Origin: Blastocatellia bacterium UBA7656
GTDB taxonomy: Bacteria > Acidobacteriota > Blastocatellia > UBA7656
NCBI GenBank assembly: GCA_002483445.1
Contig: DLHY01000047.1
Coordinates: 75,366 to 139,365 of the forward strand
DNA length: 64,000 bases
Direction of reading: 5' to 3'
The translations under genes were made by a program, and so were the position numbers. Shown here piece by piece: positions 8,257 to 16,986 of the stretch; the stretch's first letter is position 1; every line of letters begins with the position of its first letter. A model generated the notes under the pieces. It worked only from the letters and a program-made list of their open reading frames with translations. It was not told the origin of the DNA and ran no database searches.

Positions 8257-10050
8257 TCATTTTTCCGAAAGCGCCGCCTCGCGCCAGTTCGTTCTTCCAA
8301 GGTTCCACCAGATCACCGCTCCGGCTGTAAGCGCCGCGATTGCCAGCACTATCGCTTTCATATTATTTCCGAGAATGAACTGGCCGATGCTGAACAGAGA
8401 AGAGTAAACCAGCACGCATCCGAGAAACCAGTTGGCGAAAGCTGGCGCGAGGCTTTCCTGCCGGATTTCGCCCGCTTTGTCGGCCACTCGTTTCCATCCC
8501 GGCCCGCCCGGTCGCACCTTGCGATAAAAGGCGATCAGCTTCGCGTCAGGCTCAGGCCGAGTCATAAATGTCACCGCGAACCAGACCGCCGTCGTCACCG
8601 CGACTGTGGCAATGAGAGAGTAAGCGAAAAACAAATCGCCGGACTGCGGTGATGCAGGATCGAGTCCGAAGAGGCTCTGGGTGAAAAAAGATTTGCCAAA
8701 CCAGAAAACGAGCGACGTGATCATGGCGGCGGTCATTGATGAAATCTCAGACCATGCGTTTATCCGCCACCAGTACCAGCGCAGTATGTAAACAAGCCCC
8801 GTCCCCGCGCCTATACCGAGCATCAATTGCCACGTCTCTCGAATCGATTCCAGCCGCAGAGAAACCGCCCCCGCAATCACTACCAGAATCGCAGTCGCTA
8901 TTCTCGACGCGAGAACATAATGCTTCTCGTCGGCATCTTTTCTGACGAAGCGGCGATAGAAATCATTTATCAGATAAGAAGTTCCCCAGTTGAGTTGCGA
9001 CGAGACTGTAGACATATAAGCCGCCGCGAATGCTGACAGCATCATCCCCAGCAATCCAGCCGGAAGCACATCGAGCATGATCCGAACATAACCTTCTTCC
9101 TTATCAGCGAGCGAAGGGTAAAGCACGACCGAACAGAGCGCGGTTATTATCCACGGCCACGGACGGAGCGCGTAATGAGCGACGTTGAACCACAAAGTCG
9201 CAAGCAATCCGTGTCGTTCGTCTTTAGCTGAAAAGATTCTCTGCGCGATGTAGCCTCCGCCTCCCGGTTCCGCTCCCGGATACCACGACGCCCACCATTG
9301 CACTCCCAGATAAACCGCGAATGTCGCGGCGGGAAGCCACGGGCTGTCGAAACCGGGCCATAATCCTACGGCTTTGTCGAGACTTCCGAAATGCACGGAT
9401 GCTTTTTCGAGCAACTGCTCCATGCCGCCGACTCTCTCGACGCTGAAAATGGCCAACAGTATGCAGCCGATCATGGCGATGACGAATTGAACGGCATCGG
9501 TGACGACCACGCCCCAGTAGCCTGAGATGATCACATAGACGGCGGTGATTGCGAGGCACAGAAAAGTCGCCATCCACTCGTTAACTCCAAGCGAGAGTTT
9601 TATCACTCTGACCATAGCCAGCGTGACCCAGCCGATGATTATGCAGTTGATCGGCAGTCCGAAATAAATCGCGCGAAATCCGCGAAGAAAAGCGGCGGGC
9701 CGTCCTGAGTAGCGCAACTCGGCAAGCTCGACATCGGTCATCACTTCGGCTCTTCGCCAAAGTCTCGCGAAGAAAAAAACCGTGAGGATGCCGCTTGCGA
9801 CCATGTTCCACCAGAGCCAGTTGCCCGCGACTCCGTTCGTGGCGACGAGTCCCGTTACGGCGAGCGGAGTGTCAGCCGCGAATGTTGTGGCGACCATCGA
9901 AGTGCCAGCGAGCCACCAGGGCATGGATCTGTCGGAGAGGAAAAAATCCTCGGTTGATCGCCCTGCGCGTCGCGCGTAATAAAGCCCTATGGCGAGAGAG
10001 AGCGCGAAGTAAGCTGCGATGATCATCCAGTCGAGGAGTGAGATTTTCAT
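8257..10050 (-). CDS. Sodium:solute symporter (SSS family)
   Basis: The protein is about 597 residues with 13 or more predicted membrane spans. It has the SSS N-terminal pattern DWMIIAAYFALSLAIGLYYA followed by RSTEDFFLSDRSMPWWLAG, and later WGTSYLINDFYRRF, typical of the family's sodium-site region. SSS carriers import sugars, amino acids or related solutes driven by sodium. The substrate cannot be read from sequence alone. The ATG at 10050 has GAGG upstream and begins right at the first span; a 14-codon N-terminal extension is therefore rejected. The neighbouring GH3 glycosidase suggests an amino-sugar or glycan-derived substrate, but this is only inference. Confidence 0.93.
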   Translation of the reverse strand: MKISLLDWMIIAAYFALSLAIGLYYARRAGRSTEDFFLSDRSMPWWLAGTSMVATTFAADTPLAVTGLVATNGVAGNWLWWNMVASGILTVFFFARLWRRAEVMTDVELAELRYSGRPAAFLRGFRAIYFGLPINCIIIGWVTLAMVRVIKLSLGVNEWMATFLCLAITAVYVIISGYWGVVVTDAVQFVIAMIGCILLAIFSVERVGGMEQLLEKASVHFGSLDKAVGLWPGFDSPWLPAATFAVYLGVQWWASWYPGAEPGGGGYIAQRIFSAKDERHGLLATLWFNVAHYALRPWPWIITALCSVVLYPSLADKEEGYVRIMLDVLPAGLLGMMLSAFAAAYMSTVSSQLNWGTSYLINDFYRRFVRKDADEKHYVLASRIATAILVVIAGAVSLRLESIRETWQLMLGIGAGTGLVYILRWYWWRINAWSEISSMTAAMITSLVFWFGKSFFTQSLFGLDPASPQSGDLFFAYSLIATVAVTTAVWFAVTFMTRPEPDAKLIAFYRKVRPGGPGWKRVADKAGEIRQESLAPAFANWFLGCVLVYSSLFSIGQFILGNNMKAIVLAIAALTAGAVIWWNLGRTNWREAALSEK

Positions 10051-10104
10051 GTGCGCCTCGCGGTTTGAAATCCGAGTCGGGCAATCTAACACAGACGCGG
10101 CGCG

Positions 10105-10123
10105 TTGATAAGAGGGAGTCGTT
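10105..10123. repeat. Left copy of an imperfect direct repeat flanking the 10.1-12.2 kb insert
   Basis: These 19 bases (TTGATAAGAGGGAGTCGTT) recur at 12112-12130 with one mismatch. Weaker similarity, including AACACA, extends about 20 nt upstream in both copies. The rest of the 10051-10277 gap holds no gene I can support. Confidence 0.6.
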
Positions 10124-10277
10124 AGACGGCGCGCTGCTTTATTGGGCAGCGAATACTGTCGAATGTCTTAAGCCGATTCGCAGGCACAAACTTAAGGTGA
10201 CTCGCCAGGAATTACAGGAGATGTTGCGGCACCCATGCAGATGCGTTGATGGGCAGTTAAGAAGCCGGTCTAGAGAT

Positions 10278-11726
10278 TTAAATGCCTATGGCTTTCTTTA
10301 ATGCTTCCACTGCGACAGGGACACCTATTGATTTGGCTACATCGAATGCCCACTTGCCTGCGTTTTTCAAATATTGAAAAACGGTTGTGCCATCACCCTT
10401 TTCAGCAGCCGCTTCAGCTTTCGCAATCGCTGCTGCCGCTTCAAATTCCTCAGGCTCTTTTGCCTGCTTGCCTAACTCGGCACGAAGCGCAGCTAACTCT
10501 TTGGCAAGGTTTTTCAAATCCCCGCCAGATTGATTCCACTGATTAAACACATTATTGGATGCCTGGGCCTGATCTCCCACAGCTCCTACCGTGCTACCTT
10601 CAATGTGATATTTGTCTCCCATATAAACCTCCCTCGCGTGAATTTCGGTTTTGACGTACTCCACAACCTTTTGAAAAATGTTATTTCTGATATCTATAGT
10701 CTTCAGCGAAGTCAAAAGAGCATCACGCTCACCCGGATTCACCATATCCTCAGATTCGCGTGCGAGTTCAGCCAAATTACTTTCTGATAAATTATCAGCC
10801 TTAGAGCCTAGCCTCGTAATTCTCCGGGTTGCTTCGTTCAAGTAGAGTTGTAGCAGGTCTGACTCTTTGCTTTTCGGCGTAATATCAATTTTACCGGTTG
10901 CGATGTTCTGTAGAACGAGCCTCAATGCTTCATGCTCAGCGTGGAGTCGAAGCAGGCAAATACGCAGTGCTCTCACCTCTCCGTAATTAGTTTGAGGGGT
11001 TAATCCCATAACCCACATGCGCAGACTTTTTCCTGAATATGGAACCTCGCAATAGAACAAATCAGATTTCAAGTTTTCACTACGAGGGACAGGTTTACCG
11101 AAGAAAGGTATCTGTATCCGCTCTGAATGCTTGTGAACTACGAACAAGAGAGGCGCACCTGGAAGCACCCACCAATTCTCCAGCTTTGCAGGAGGAGGGT
11201 GGGCAATGCTCGAACCTGCGTAAAACTTTGCAAGATGCTTAGCTGATTGCCCTAGCGAAGTAGATACCAACTGACCAGCCAATTCAGCAGAAACTGCTTT
11301 CTTAGACAAGGCTGGTATAGTTACGGGTAAATTGAGAAAGTGGTTTATAAAACCATAAGTTTGCTGCCTAGTTAAAGCATCTATCTCTTTTTGCTTTGGA
11401 GATATGCCGACTTCAAACTTTCCGACTGCTAAACCATCGAAGTAGAATCGTCGGAAAGCGAGCAGCAATGGAATACGGAGACCTGTTTGTTTATCTCTGA
11501 AACTTTCAATTCTTGGGAATCTAAGGGCTCGATCAGCTTCACAAAGTGCGTTTTCCCCTACCCACCCGGCTATGCCGCCAAGCCTTCGCTTCCTAATGCT
11601 TCCGAAGGATCGGACAAAATCAACATCAGGAGAAACAGAAGGCCAATGGGGACGGCCTAATAATTTGGCCTTTTCACCTATAAAGATTCTTGAATCGGAA
11701 AAAGGGAATTGAATTGAAAGAAGCAT
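10278..11726 (-). CDS. Orphan protein of unknown function in an AT-rich insert
   Basis: This 482-residue protein has no signal peptide and no clear membrane span except a weakly hydrophobic C-terminal helix. I do not recognise the N-terminal 200 residues (note RRFYFDGLAVGKFEVGI). A middle helical region (about 270-360) follows. From residue 369 comes a Gly-rich stretch with GAVGDQA and NVFNQ, then an Ala/Glu/Lys-rich helical segment. Similar Gly-rich linkers occur in predicted bacterial conflict proteins, but this is a weak recollection, not proof. Base composition is visibly AT-richer than in the neighbours. The gene is alone between direct repeats and downstream of nested palindromes, which suggests horizontal arrival. 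The start is uncertain because no Shine-Dalgarno site is seen. Confidence 0.75.
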   Translation of the reverse strand: MLLSIQFPFSDSRIFIGEKAKLLGRPHWPSVSPDVDFVRSFGSIRKRRLGGIAGWVGENALCEADRALRFPRIESFRDKQTGLRIPLLLAFRRFYFDGLAVGKFEVGISPKQKEIDALTRQQTYGFINHFLNLPVTIPALSKKAVSAELAGQLVSTSLGQSAKHLAKFYAGSSIAHPPPAKLENWWVLPGAPLLFVVHKHSERIQIPFFGKPVPRSENLKSDLFYCEVPYSGKSLRMWVMGLTPQTNYGEVRALRICLLRLHAEHEALRLVLQNIATGKIDITPKSKESDLLQLYLNEATRRITRLGSKADNLSESNLAELARESEDMVNPGERDALLTSLKTIDIRNNIFQKVVEYVKTEIHAREVYMGDKYHIEGSTVGAVGDQAQASNNVFNQWNQSGGDLKNLAKELAALRAELGKQAKEPEEFEAAAAIAKAEAAAEKGDGTTVFQYLKNAGKWAFDVAKSIGVPVAVEALKKAIGI

Positions 11727-11793
11727 AAGCTGAATCGAAGGTTAATGTGCCCCCTCCGTCGAACGAAGGGGGCCTGAGACTTCTTTCCATTGC

Positions 11794-11922
11794 CCCGTCT
11801 CTTCATGTCGTGCATAGGTGGGTATATATACCCACCTATGCATCGTAAAGGACAATGTCCCTTTCTAACGCACAAGCTGATGGGAACTGATTTCCCACCT
11901 ATGCATCGGATGAAGAGACGGG
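11794..11922. repeat. Nested inverted repeats with a perfect 32-nt palindrome
   Basis: Bases 11811-11842 are a perfect palindrome centred on ATATAT with GCATAGGTGGG arms. The half CCCACCTATGCA occurs again at 11894. The outer arms 11794-11822 and 11894-11922 are inverted repeats matching at 25 of 29 positions; both end in CCCGTCTCTTCAT or its complement. A smaller near-palindrome (AAAGGACAATGTCC) lies inside. It sits about 70-200 nt upstream of the orphan gene. Confidence 0.85.
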
Positions 11923-11931
11923 ACTACGAAT

Positions 11932-11968
11932 CCCAAGCCTTTACAATCCAGAGTCGTGAAGGCTTGGG
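11932..11968. repeat. 10-bp stem hairpin next to the nested palindromes
   Basis: CCCAAGCCTT (11932-11941) and AAGGCTTGGG (11959-11968) are perfectly complementary around a 17-nt loop. No T-run follows in either direction, so it is not a standard terminator. With the neighbouring palindromes it makes most of 11794-11968 able to fold. A further hairpin-like GC-rich palindrome lies near 11750-11775. Confidence 0.6.
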
Positions 11969-12111
11969 CAAAAGATACCTATTCTAATATAACGTGTCAA
12001 GGTAGTACTTCCCGGGAATTTCTAAAAATCAGTTGCGTGTGGTGATTTCCCAACATCGAACTCATCATATTGATCTTCAAAGTAATAGCCGCCCAACACA
12101 ACTTCGCCGTA

Positions 12112-12130
12112 TTGATAAGAGTGAGTCGTT
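12112..12130. repeat. Right copy of the imperfect direct repeat flanking the insert
   Basis: It matches 10105-10123 at 18 of 19 positions and lies about 90 nt upstream of the SDR gene. Together the two copies bracket a roughly 2-kb block holding the orphan gene and its palindromes. Confidence 0.6.
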
Positions 12131-12222
12131 GAAGGGCAGCTATCCACCTGAATCCACCTTGAATCGTCAGGCAAGGTTTGTGACAATCCAGAAAAATTCG
12201 ATTGCCGGTCAGGGGAGAGAAG

Positions 12223-12951
12223 ATGAGAAAACTAGATGGCAAGGTCGCACTCATAACAGGCGCGAGCCGGGGCATAGGCCGCGGCATCGCCGAAGGATTC
12301 GCCGCTGAAGGCGCATCGTTGATTCTCACGGCCCGCAGCAATGATCAGTTGATGACTCTCGCTCGACCACTCGAAGAAAAAGGAACTGATGTTCTGGTTC
12401 TCGTGGCTGATGTGACCGACGAGCAACAGGTGAAGGAAGTTTTTCAAAAAGCGATGGAGCGATTCCAACGGCTCGATATTCTCATCAACAACGCGGGCAT
12501 ATTCGACGGCGGCCCCGTTGATGAACTTTCAGTCGAGACCTGGGATCGGGTGATGGCGGTCAATCTGCGCGGGCCTTTCCTCTGCACCCGCGAAGCGTTT
12601 CGAATAATGAAACGTCAGGGCGGTGGCCGCATCATCAACATCGGATCGATTTCGGCTCAAAGAGTGCGCCCGCAGTCGGCCCCCTACTCGACGAGCAAGC
12701 ACGGATTGTGGGGACTCACTCAGGTGACGGCTCTCGAAGGCCGCCAGCATGGAATCACCTGCTCGTGCATTCATCCCGGCAACACTGATGTCGAAACTTT
12801 GGCCGATGTTCGTCGTCAGTTGAAAGAGCCTGTAATGGCAGTTGCAGACCTCGTGCCTGCGATAGTCGCTATGGCCGCGCTGCCGAAAGATATAAACATG
12901 CTTGAATCAATCGTGCTGCCCATCGATCAGTTTTACATCGGGCGCGGATGA
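12223..12951 (+). CDS. Short-chain dehydrogenase/reductase
   Basis: This classical SDR of about 242 residues has the nucleotide-binding TGASRGIGRG near residue 13. NNAG follows in LINNAGIFDGG. The catalytic Ser lies in IINIGSISAQ, with the Tyr and Lys in YSTSKHG. It would use NAD(P)(H) to oxidise or reduce a small carbonyl or alcohol substrate in the cytoplasm. The substrate is not predictable. AGGGGAGAGAAG precedes the ATG at 12223, so this start is preferred to one seven codons upstream. A small protein gene follows within 15 nt on the same strand and probably shares the transcript. Confidence 0.93.
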   Translation: MRKLDGKVALITGASRGIGRGIAEGFAAEGASLILTARSNDQLMTLARPLEEKGTDVLVLVADVTDEQQVKEVFQKAMERFQRLDILINNAGIFDGGPVDELSVETWDRVMAVNLRGPFLCTREAFRIMKRQGGGRIINIGSISAQRVRPQSAPYSTSKHGLWGLTQVTALEGRQHGITCSCIHPGNTDVETLADVRRQLKEPVMAVADLVPAIVAMAALPKDINMLESIVLPIDQFYIGRG

Positions 12952-12965
12952 AGAAGGAGACCCGT

Positions 12966-13193
12966 ATGAAAGTGAAGATATTCGATTACGCTCAACGACT
13001 CGATCTGTTCGCTGCTGAAGAGAACAAGCTTGAAGGTCTGATCAATGACTGGCTGTCGAAGAATCCCGGCATAGTCATCCGCGACCTTCGACTCGGCTCT
13101 GCCATGTTGCCGACGGCTGGCGCGCAGACATCGAATTACGAGTCTTTCAATACGCTGACGCAGATTTTGATCATTTATGAAGAAGCTCCCTGA
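12966..13193 (+). CDS. Small conserved-looking protein of unknown function
   Basis: This predicted cytoplasmic protein of 75 residues starts MKVKIFDYAQRLDLFAAEEN and ends LTQILIIYEEAP. Its alternating strand-helix-strand character resembles a small alpha/beta fold. GGAG seven bases before the ATG supports this start over an in-frame ATG at 12948 that overlaps the SDR stop. It lies 14 nt after the SDR gene and 62 nt before the CHAT gene, so it may be co-transcribed with either. I do not recognise a family. Confidence 0.75.
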   Translation: MKVKIFDYAQRLDLFAAEENKLEGLINDWLSKNPGIVIRDLRLGSAMLPTAGAQTSNYESFNTLTQILIIYEEAP

Positions 13194-13255
13194 TGAGACG
13201 GGAGCAACTTCCGAGTCAATCATGCTGCTCGTAGATCAACGACAGGAGGCTCGAT

Positions 13256-16200
13256 ATGAGTTTGATTTCCAGATGCGTCATCGATGGTCTTCGGCCCATA
13301 GCGTATGAGCCAGTAACGAGTTCATCCGCGCGTTCCGGTCAGACCGGGTGGCGCAGGATTACACTGCTGGCTCTGTTGGCGGGATGCGCGATTGCCTCTG
13401 CTTCTTTGTTTTGTCCGTCGTCAGTTGCAAATGTATCTACTCTTCATCCTTCACAATCCGACATCGCCGCGCTCGAACATAAAATACCCGTCGAGCGCGA
13501 ACTGGCCGGAGGACAGACTCACTCTTATCGACTGGCGCTCAATGCCGGTCAGTACGTGCGAGTCATGGTAGAGCAAAAGGGTATCGATGTCGCAATGACG
13601 CTGTTCAGCCCTGACGGAGCGAAGCTGGCGGAGATCATACTTCCCCACACGCTGCAAGGACGCAAAGTCATCATCGCCGTGACCTCAGCAGCGGGAAACC
13701 ACCGCCTTGAAGTGCGTTCTCAGAAAAATGACGCGGCTGCCGGAAGGTATGAATTGCAGATGCTTGATCTGCGAGAAGCCACCGACGAGGACAGAACTCG
13801 CGTTGAGATAAGAAAGCTGGTTGCCGAAGCGATGAACCTGCGCCTGCAAGGGACGGCTCAATCCCTCAACCGCGCCATCGAAAAACTCCAGGAGGCGTTG
13901 CCTCTCATACGCAGCATTCGGGATCGATATGGAGAATCAGAGGCTCTGGCCAATATGGGCGCGGCGTATTTCTTTTTGTCCGACTATCAGAAATGCATCG
14001 AGATGTTCACTCTTGCGCTTGCCATCTGGCAGGAGACGGGCGACCGCCAGGGACAATCAGTCGCTTACGCTTATATTGCCAATGCCCAGAATGGGCTGGG
14101 TGAATGGGAAAATGTTATAGAGTCATTGAAGAAGACGTTGTTGATCAATCAGGCCCAGGGTGATCGCACGAGCGAAGCGATAACGCTCGGCAACATCAGC
14201 GCGTTTTACTCTAAATTAGGCGATATGGAGAAGGCGCTGGAGTATGCGAATCTGGCGCTTCCTATCAGGCGCGAAGTAGGAGATCGAAGCGGCGAAGCCC
14301 ACACGTTGAACATCATCGGCTCGGTTTACAAAAAATCGGGTGATCTGAAGAAGGCTATAGAGGTCTACGAACAGGCGATTCGGTTACGCCCTATTGCAGA
14401 CAGGAGAATCGAAGCCTTCCTGCTCGGCGGTCTCGGCACTGCTTACACTGCGATGGGCGATACGCAGGCAGCGCACGACTACCTCAAGCAGGCTCTTCTC
14501 CTGTTCCGCGAGGTCGGCGACCGACAGGGGGAGGCCTCCGCGCTCAGGGGGTTGGGAGAGGCTTACCACTTAATGAGTCAGACAGCGAAAGCGCTCGAAT
14601 ACTTCAACGAATCGCTTTCCATCGCGCGGGCCATAGGCGACCGCGCCGCCGAGGCGCGGTCACTGCACTTTATCGCTCACATGCATCGAGACCTCGATCA
14701 GCTTCAGGAAGCTCGCTTCAATATCGAGGCTGCGATCAGCATAATCGAATCTTTGCGCTCGCGCATTTCAGATCAGCAACAGCGGTCCTCTTATTTCGCC
14801 ACCGTGAGGAGCTACTACGATCTATATGTCGACATACTGATGCGGGGACGCGATGGGCGCGATTCAGAAAACCTCAACGCGCTGGCCTTTGAAGCGAGCG
14901 AGCGGTCTCGCGCCCGCAGCCTGCTCGAACTCCTCGTCGAGGCCCGGATAGAAATCCGCGAGGGGAGCGACACCGAGTTGCTCAAACGAGAGCGCGCCCT
15001 CCAGCAATCGCTCAACACAAGAGCCGAACAACAAATCCGGCTTCTCAGCGGTAAGCACGCGCCGGAGCAGGCCGAAGCGATGGCCAGACAGATCGCATCG
15101 CTCACATCCCAGCTTCAGGAAGTTAGGACTCAGATTCGCGCCGCCAACCCGCGCTATGCCACGCTCACGCAACCTGAACCGCTCTCGCTCAAAGAAATTC
15201 AGGAGCAGGCGCTTGACCGAGACACTTTGCTTCTGGAATACGCGCTTGGCGACAAGCGAAGCTATGTGTGGGCAATTACTCAAACAGCGATCGTCGGATA
15301 TGAACTCCCTCGCCGCGCAGAGATAGAAGCAGCGGCGCGACGCTTTTATGATCTGTTGCGCAGACGCGCGGAGGGACGCAAAGACGCGCAGACTCGCAGA
15401 CTCGGCGAGTTGGAAGAAGCCGGAACGCAACTGAGCCGGATGCTGCTCGCCCCCGTGGCCGAACATCTCGGAACCAGACGGCTTGTCATCGTGGCCGATG
15501 GCGCATTGCAGTATGTGCCTTTTGCCGCCCTGCCTGCGCCTTCGCAGGGATCAGGGATCGGAAGTCAGGGGTCAGGGGAAGAGACAGCATCATCGAACAG
15601 TAAGGTGGACGCGCAAGGGTTGAAACAGACAGCTAATGCTAATACTCCCCGACCCCCGATCCCTGACCCCCGACCCCTGATTTTAGATCACGAAATCGTC
15701 AACCTGCCCTCGGCTTCGACCTTGGCCGTGCTGAGGCGCGAACTCGCGGGAAGAATGCCCGCGCCGAAACTCCTGGCTGCGCTGGCCGACCCTGTGTTCG
15801 ATGTCAATGATGTGCGACTCCGCCGCTCTGCAAAAGAGATGACCGGCAGTGACAAAGCAATCGATAAAGATGTGCATTCGAAACTCGTAAGATCGGTCAA
15901 AGAAACGGGGCTTGCAAACGGCGAGTGGCCGCTGCCGCGCCTTCTGGGGACGAGGCGCGAGGCTACGGCTATTGTGGCCTTAGCGCCTGAGTCGAAGCGC
16001 AGGCAGGCGCTCGATTTCGAAGCGAATCGGGAGACGGCGACCGGCAGTGACATCGGTCAGTACAAAATAATTCATTTCGCTACGCATGGCCTGCTCAATA
16101 GCCATAACCCGGAGCTATCAGGCATTGTGCTATCGCTTGTTGACTCTCAGGGGCGAGTGCAGGATGGGTTCCTTCGACTGCATGAGATATACAATCTGCG

Positions 16201-16510
16201 ACTCGCGGCAGAGCTTGTTGTGTTGAGCGCCTGCCAGACAGGACTGGGCAAAGAGGTGCGCGGGGAAGGGATGGTCGGGCTTACGCGCGGGTTTATGTAC
16301 GCGGGCGCTCGGCGACTGGTGACGAGTCTGTGGCAGGTTGACGATAAGGCTACAAGCGAGTTGATGAGTCGTTTCTATCGAGCGATGTTTGAAAAAGAAC
16401 TGACGGCAGCAGCGGCATTGCGCGCCGCGCAGATCGAGATGTGGCGACAGAAGGACTGGCAGTCGCCTTACTACTGGGCCGCATTCACGCTTCAGGGAGA
16501 GTGGAGATAA
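13256..16510 (+). CDS. TPR-repeat CHAT-domain protease
   Basis: The 1084-residue protein has an N-terminal hydrophobic segment (about 35-55) acting as signal or anchor, then a beta-rich PPC-like domain (about 70-165). At least seven tetratricopeptide repeats (about 190-490, for example GESEALANMGAAYFFLSDYQ) follow, then a coiled coil. The C-terminal CHAT domain (about 620-1084) has the catalytic His in FATHG (H944) and the Cys in SACQTG (C993). CHAT domains are caspase/separase-like cysteine peptidases; TPRs usually recognise the trigger or substrate. GGAGG precedes the ATG. About 45 residues near 765-808 are encoded by inserted simple repeats. The sigma and anti-sigma genes downstream suggest a signalling role, which is inference. 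Confidence 0.93.
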   Translation: MSLISRCVIDGLRPIAYEPVTSSSARSGQTGWRRITLLALLAGCAIASASLFCPSSVANVSTLHPSQSDIAALEHKIPVERELAGGQTHSYRLALNAGQYVRVMVEQKGIDVAMTLFSPDGAKLAEIILPHTLQGRKVIIAVTSAAGNHRLEVRSQKNDAAAGRYELQMLDLREATDEDRTRVEIRKLVAEAMNLRLQGTAQSLNRAIEKLQEALPLIRSIRDRYGESEALANMGAAYFFLSDYQKCIEMFTLALAIWQETGDRQGQSVAYAYIANAQNGLGEWENVIESLKKTLLINQAQGDRTSEAITLGNISAFYSKLGDMEKALEYANLALPIRREVGDRSGEAHTLNIIGSVYKKSGDLKKAIEVYEQAIRLRPIADRRIEAFLLGGLGTAYTAMGDTQAAHDYLKQALLLFREVGDRQGEASALRGLGEAYHLMSQTAKALEYFNESLSIARAIGDRAAEARSLHFIAHMHRDLDQLQEARFNIEAAISIIESLRSRISDQQQRSSYFATVRSYYDLYVDILMRGRDGRDSENLNALAFEASERSRARSLLELLVEARIEIREGSDTELLKRERALQQSLNTRAEQQIRLLSGKHAPEQAEAMARQIASLTSQLQEVRTQIRAANPRYATLTQPEPLSLKEIQEQALDRDTLLLEYALGDKRSYVWAITQTAIVGYELPRRAEIEAAARRFYDLLRRRAEGRKDAQTRRLGELEEAGTQLSRMLLAPVAEHLGTRRLVIVADGALQYVPFAALPAPSQGSGIGSQGSGEETASSNSKVDAQGLKQTANANTPRPPIPDPRPLILDHEIVNLPSASTLAVLRRELAGRMPAPKLLAALADPVFDVNDVRLRRSAKEMTGSDKAIDKDVHSKLVRSVKETGLANGEWPLPRLLGTRREATAIVALAPESKRRQALDFEANRETATGSDIGQYKIIHFATHGLLNSHNPELSGIVLSLVDSQGRVQDGFLRLHEIYNLRLAAELVVLSACQTGLGKEVRGEGMVGLTRGFMYAGARRLVTSLWQVDDKATSELMSRFYRAMFEKELTAAAALRAAQIEMWRQKDWQSPYYWAAFTLQGEWR
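15548..15680. repeat. Inverted simple repeats inside the CHAT coding region
   Basis: GGATCAGGGATCGG...GTCAGGGGTCAGGGG (15548-15578) faces its complement-like partner at 15647-15680 (CCCCGACCCCCGATCCCTGA...). The frame is kept, giving Gly/Ser-rich and then Pro/Arg-rich residues. It is the same class of short-unit inverted repeats seen between genes in this window. Confidence 0.8.
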
Positions 16511-16513
16511 GGG

Positions 16514-16982
16514 AAAGGCAAAAGGCAAAAGGAAAAAGGAAAAAGCAAGAGTGTTATGAGTACAAATAAAGCTATAGATATTCGCAACCGGACCTTCGAT
16601 TTTGCTGTTCGGGTTGTGAAACTCTGCCGCTATTTGGACGAAAAGCCAGGTACAGGCAGAACGCTTGCCTATCAGTTGTTAAAGGCAGCAACATCTGTTG
16701 GAGCAAACATCGAAGAAGCACAGGCAGGACAGAGCAAAGCCGATTTCATAAGCAAGAATGCGATTGCTCTAAAAGAGGCACGCGAAACCCATTATTGGCT
16801 ACGTATACTTGCTGCTTCGGAATTGGTGCCAGAGCAGCGCCTTTCAGAGCTACTTACTGAAGCTGATGAGATCATGCGAGTCATCGGGGCTATAATAGTC
16901 TCTGCAAAAAAGTCAGAATAATCTAAGGCAAAAAACTCAAGAGAAAACCTGAATTGCTTCCTTACTTTTGCCTTTTGCCTTT
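16514..16982. repeat. Inverted heptamer-repeat arms flanking the first IVP-type cassette
   Basis: AAAGGCAAAAGGCAAAAG at 16514-16531 has its perfect 18-nt inverted copy at 16965-16982. The left arm starts four bases after the CHAT stop codon. The right arm ends four bases before the sigma-factor start. The four-helix-bundle gene lies between them. Confidence 0.85.
16556..16921 (+). CDS. Four-helix-bundle protein (23S rRNA intervening-sequence protein family)
   Basis: The 121-residue all-helical protein has the family signature: a first helix FDFAVRVVKLCRYL, then LAYQLLKAATSVGANIEEAQAGQS, then ALKEARETHYWLRIL. This matches the IVP/S23 family, whose members form pentameric four-helix bundles that bind nucleic acid and are related to the retroelement accessory protein Avd. 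Its role outside rRNA is unknown. It is set between inverted simple-repeat arms and separates the CHAT gene from the sigma gene, as though it were a small inserted cassette. A second member lies at 37729-38118. No strong ribosome site is visible; the start fits family length. Confidence 0.92.
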   Translation: MSTNKAIDIRNRTFDFAVRVVKLCRYLDEKPGTGRTLAYQLLKAATSVGANIEEAQAGQSKADFISKNAIALKEARETHYWLRILAASELVPEQRLSELLTEADEIMRVIGAIIVSAKKSE

Positions 16983-16986
16983 AGTT

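Noticed and set aside
11678..11875. A 65-codon minus-strand frame overlapping the orphan gene start and the palindromes
   Set aside because: It is made largely of the palindrome sequence and has no ribosome site, so it is better seen as non-coding structure.
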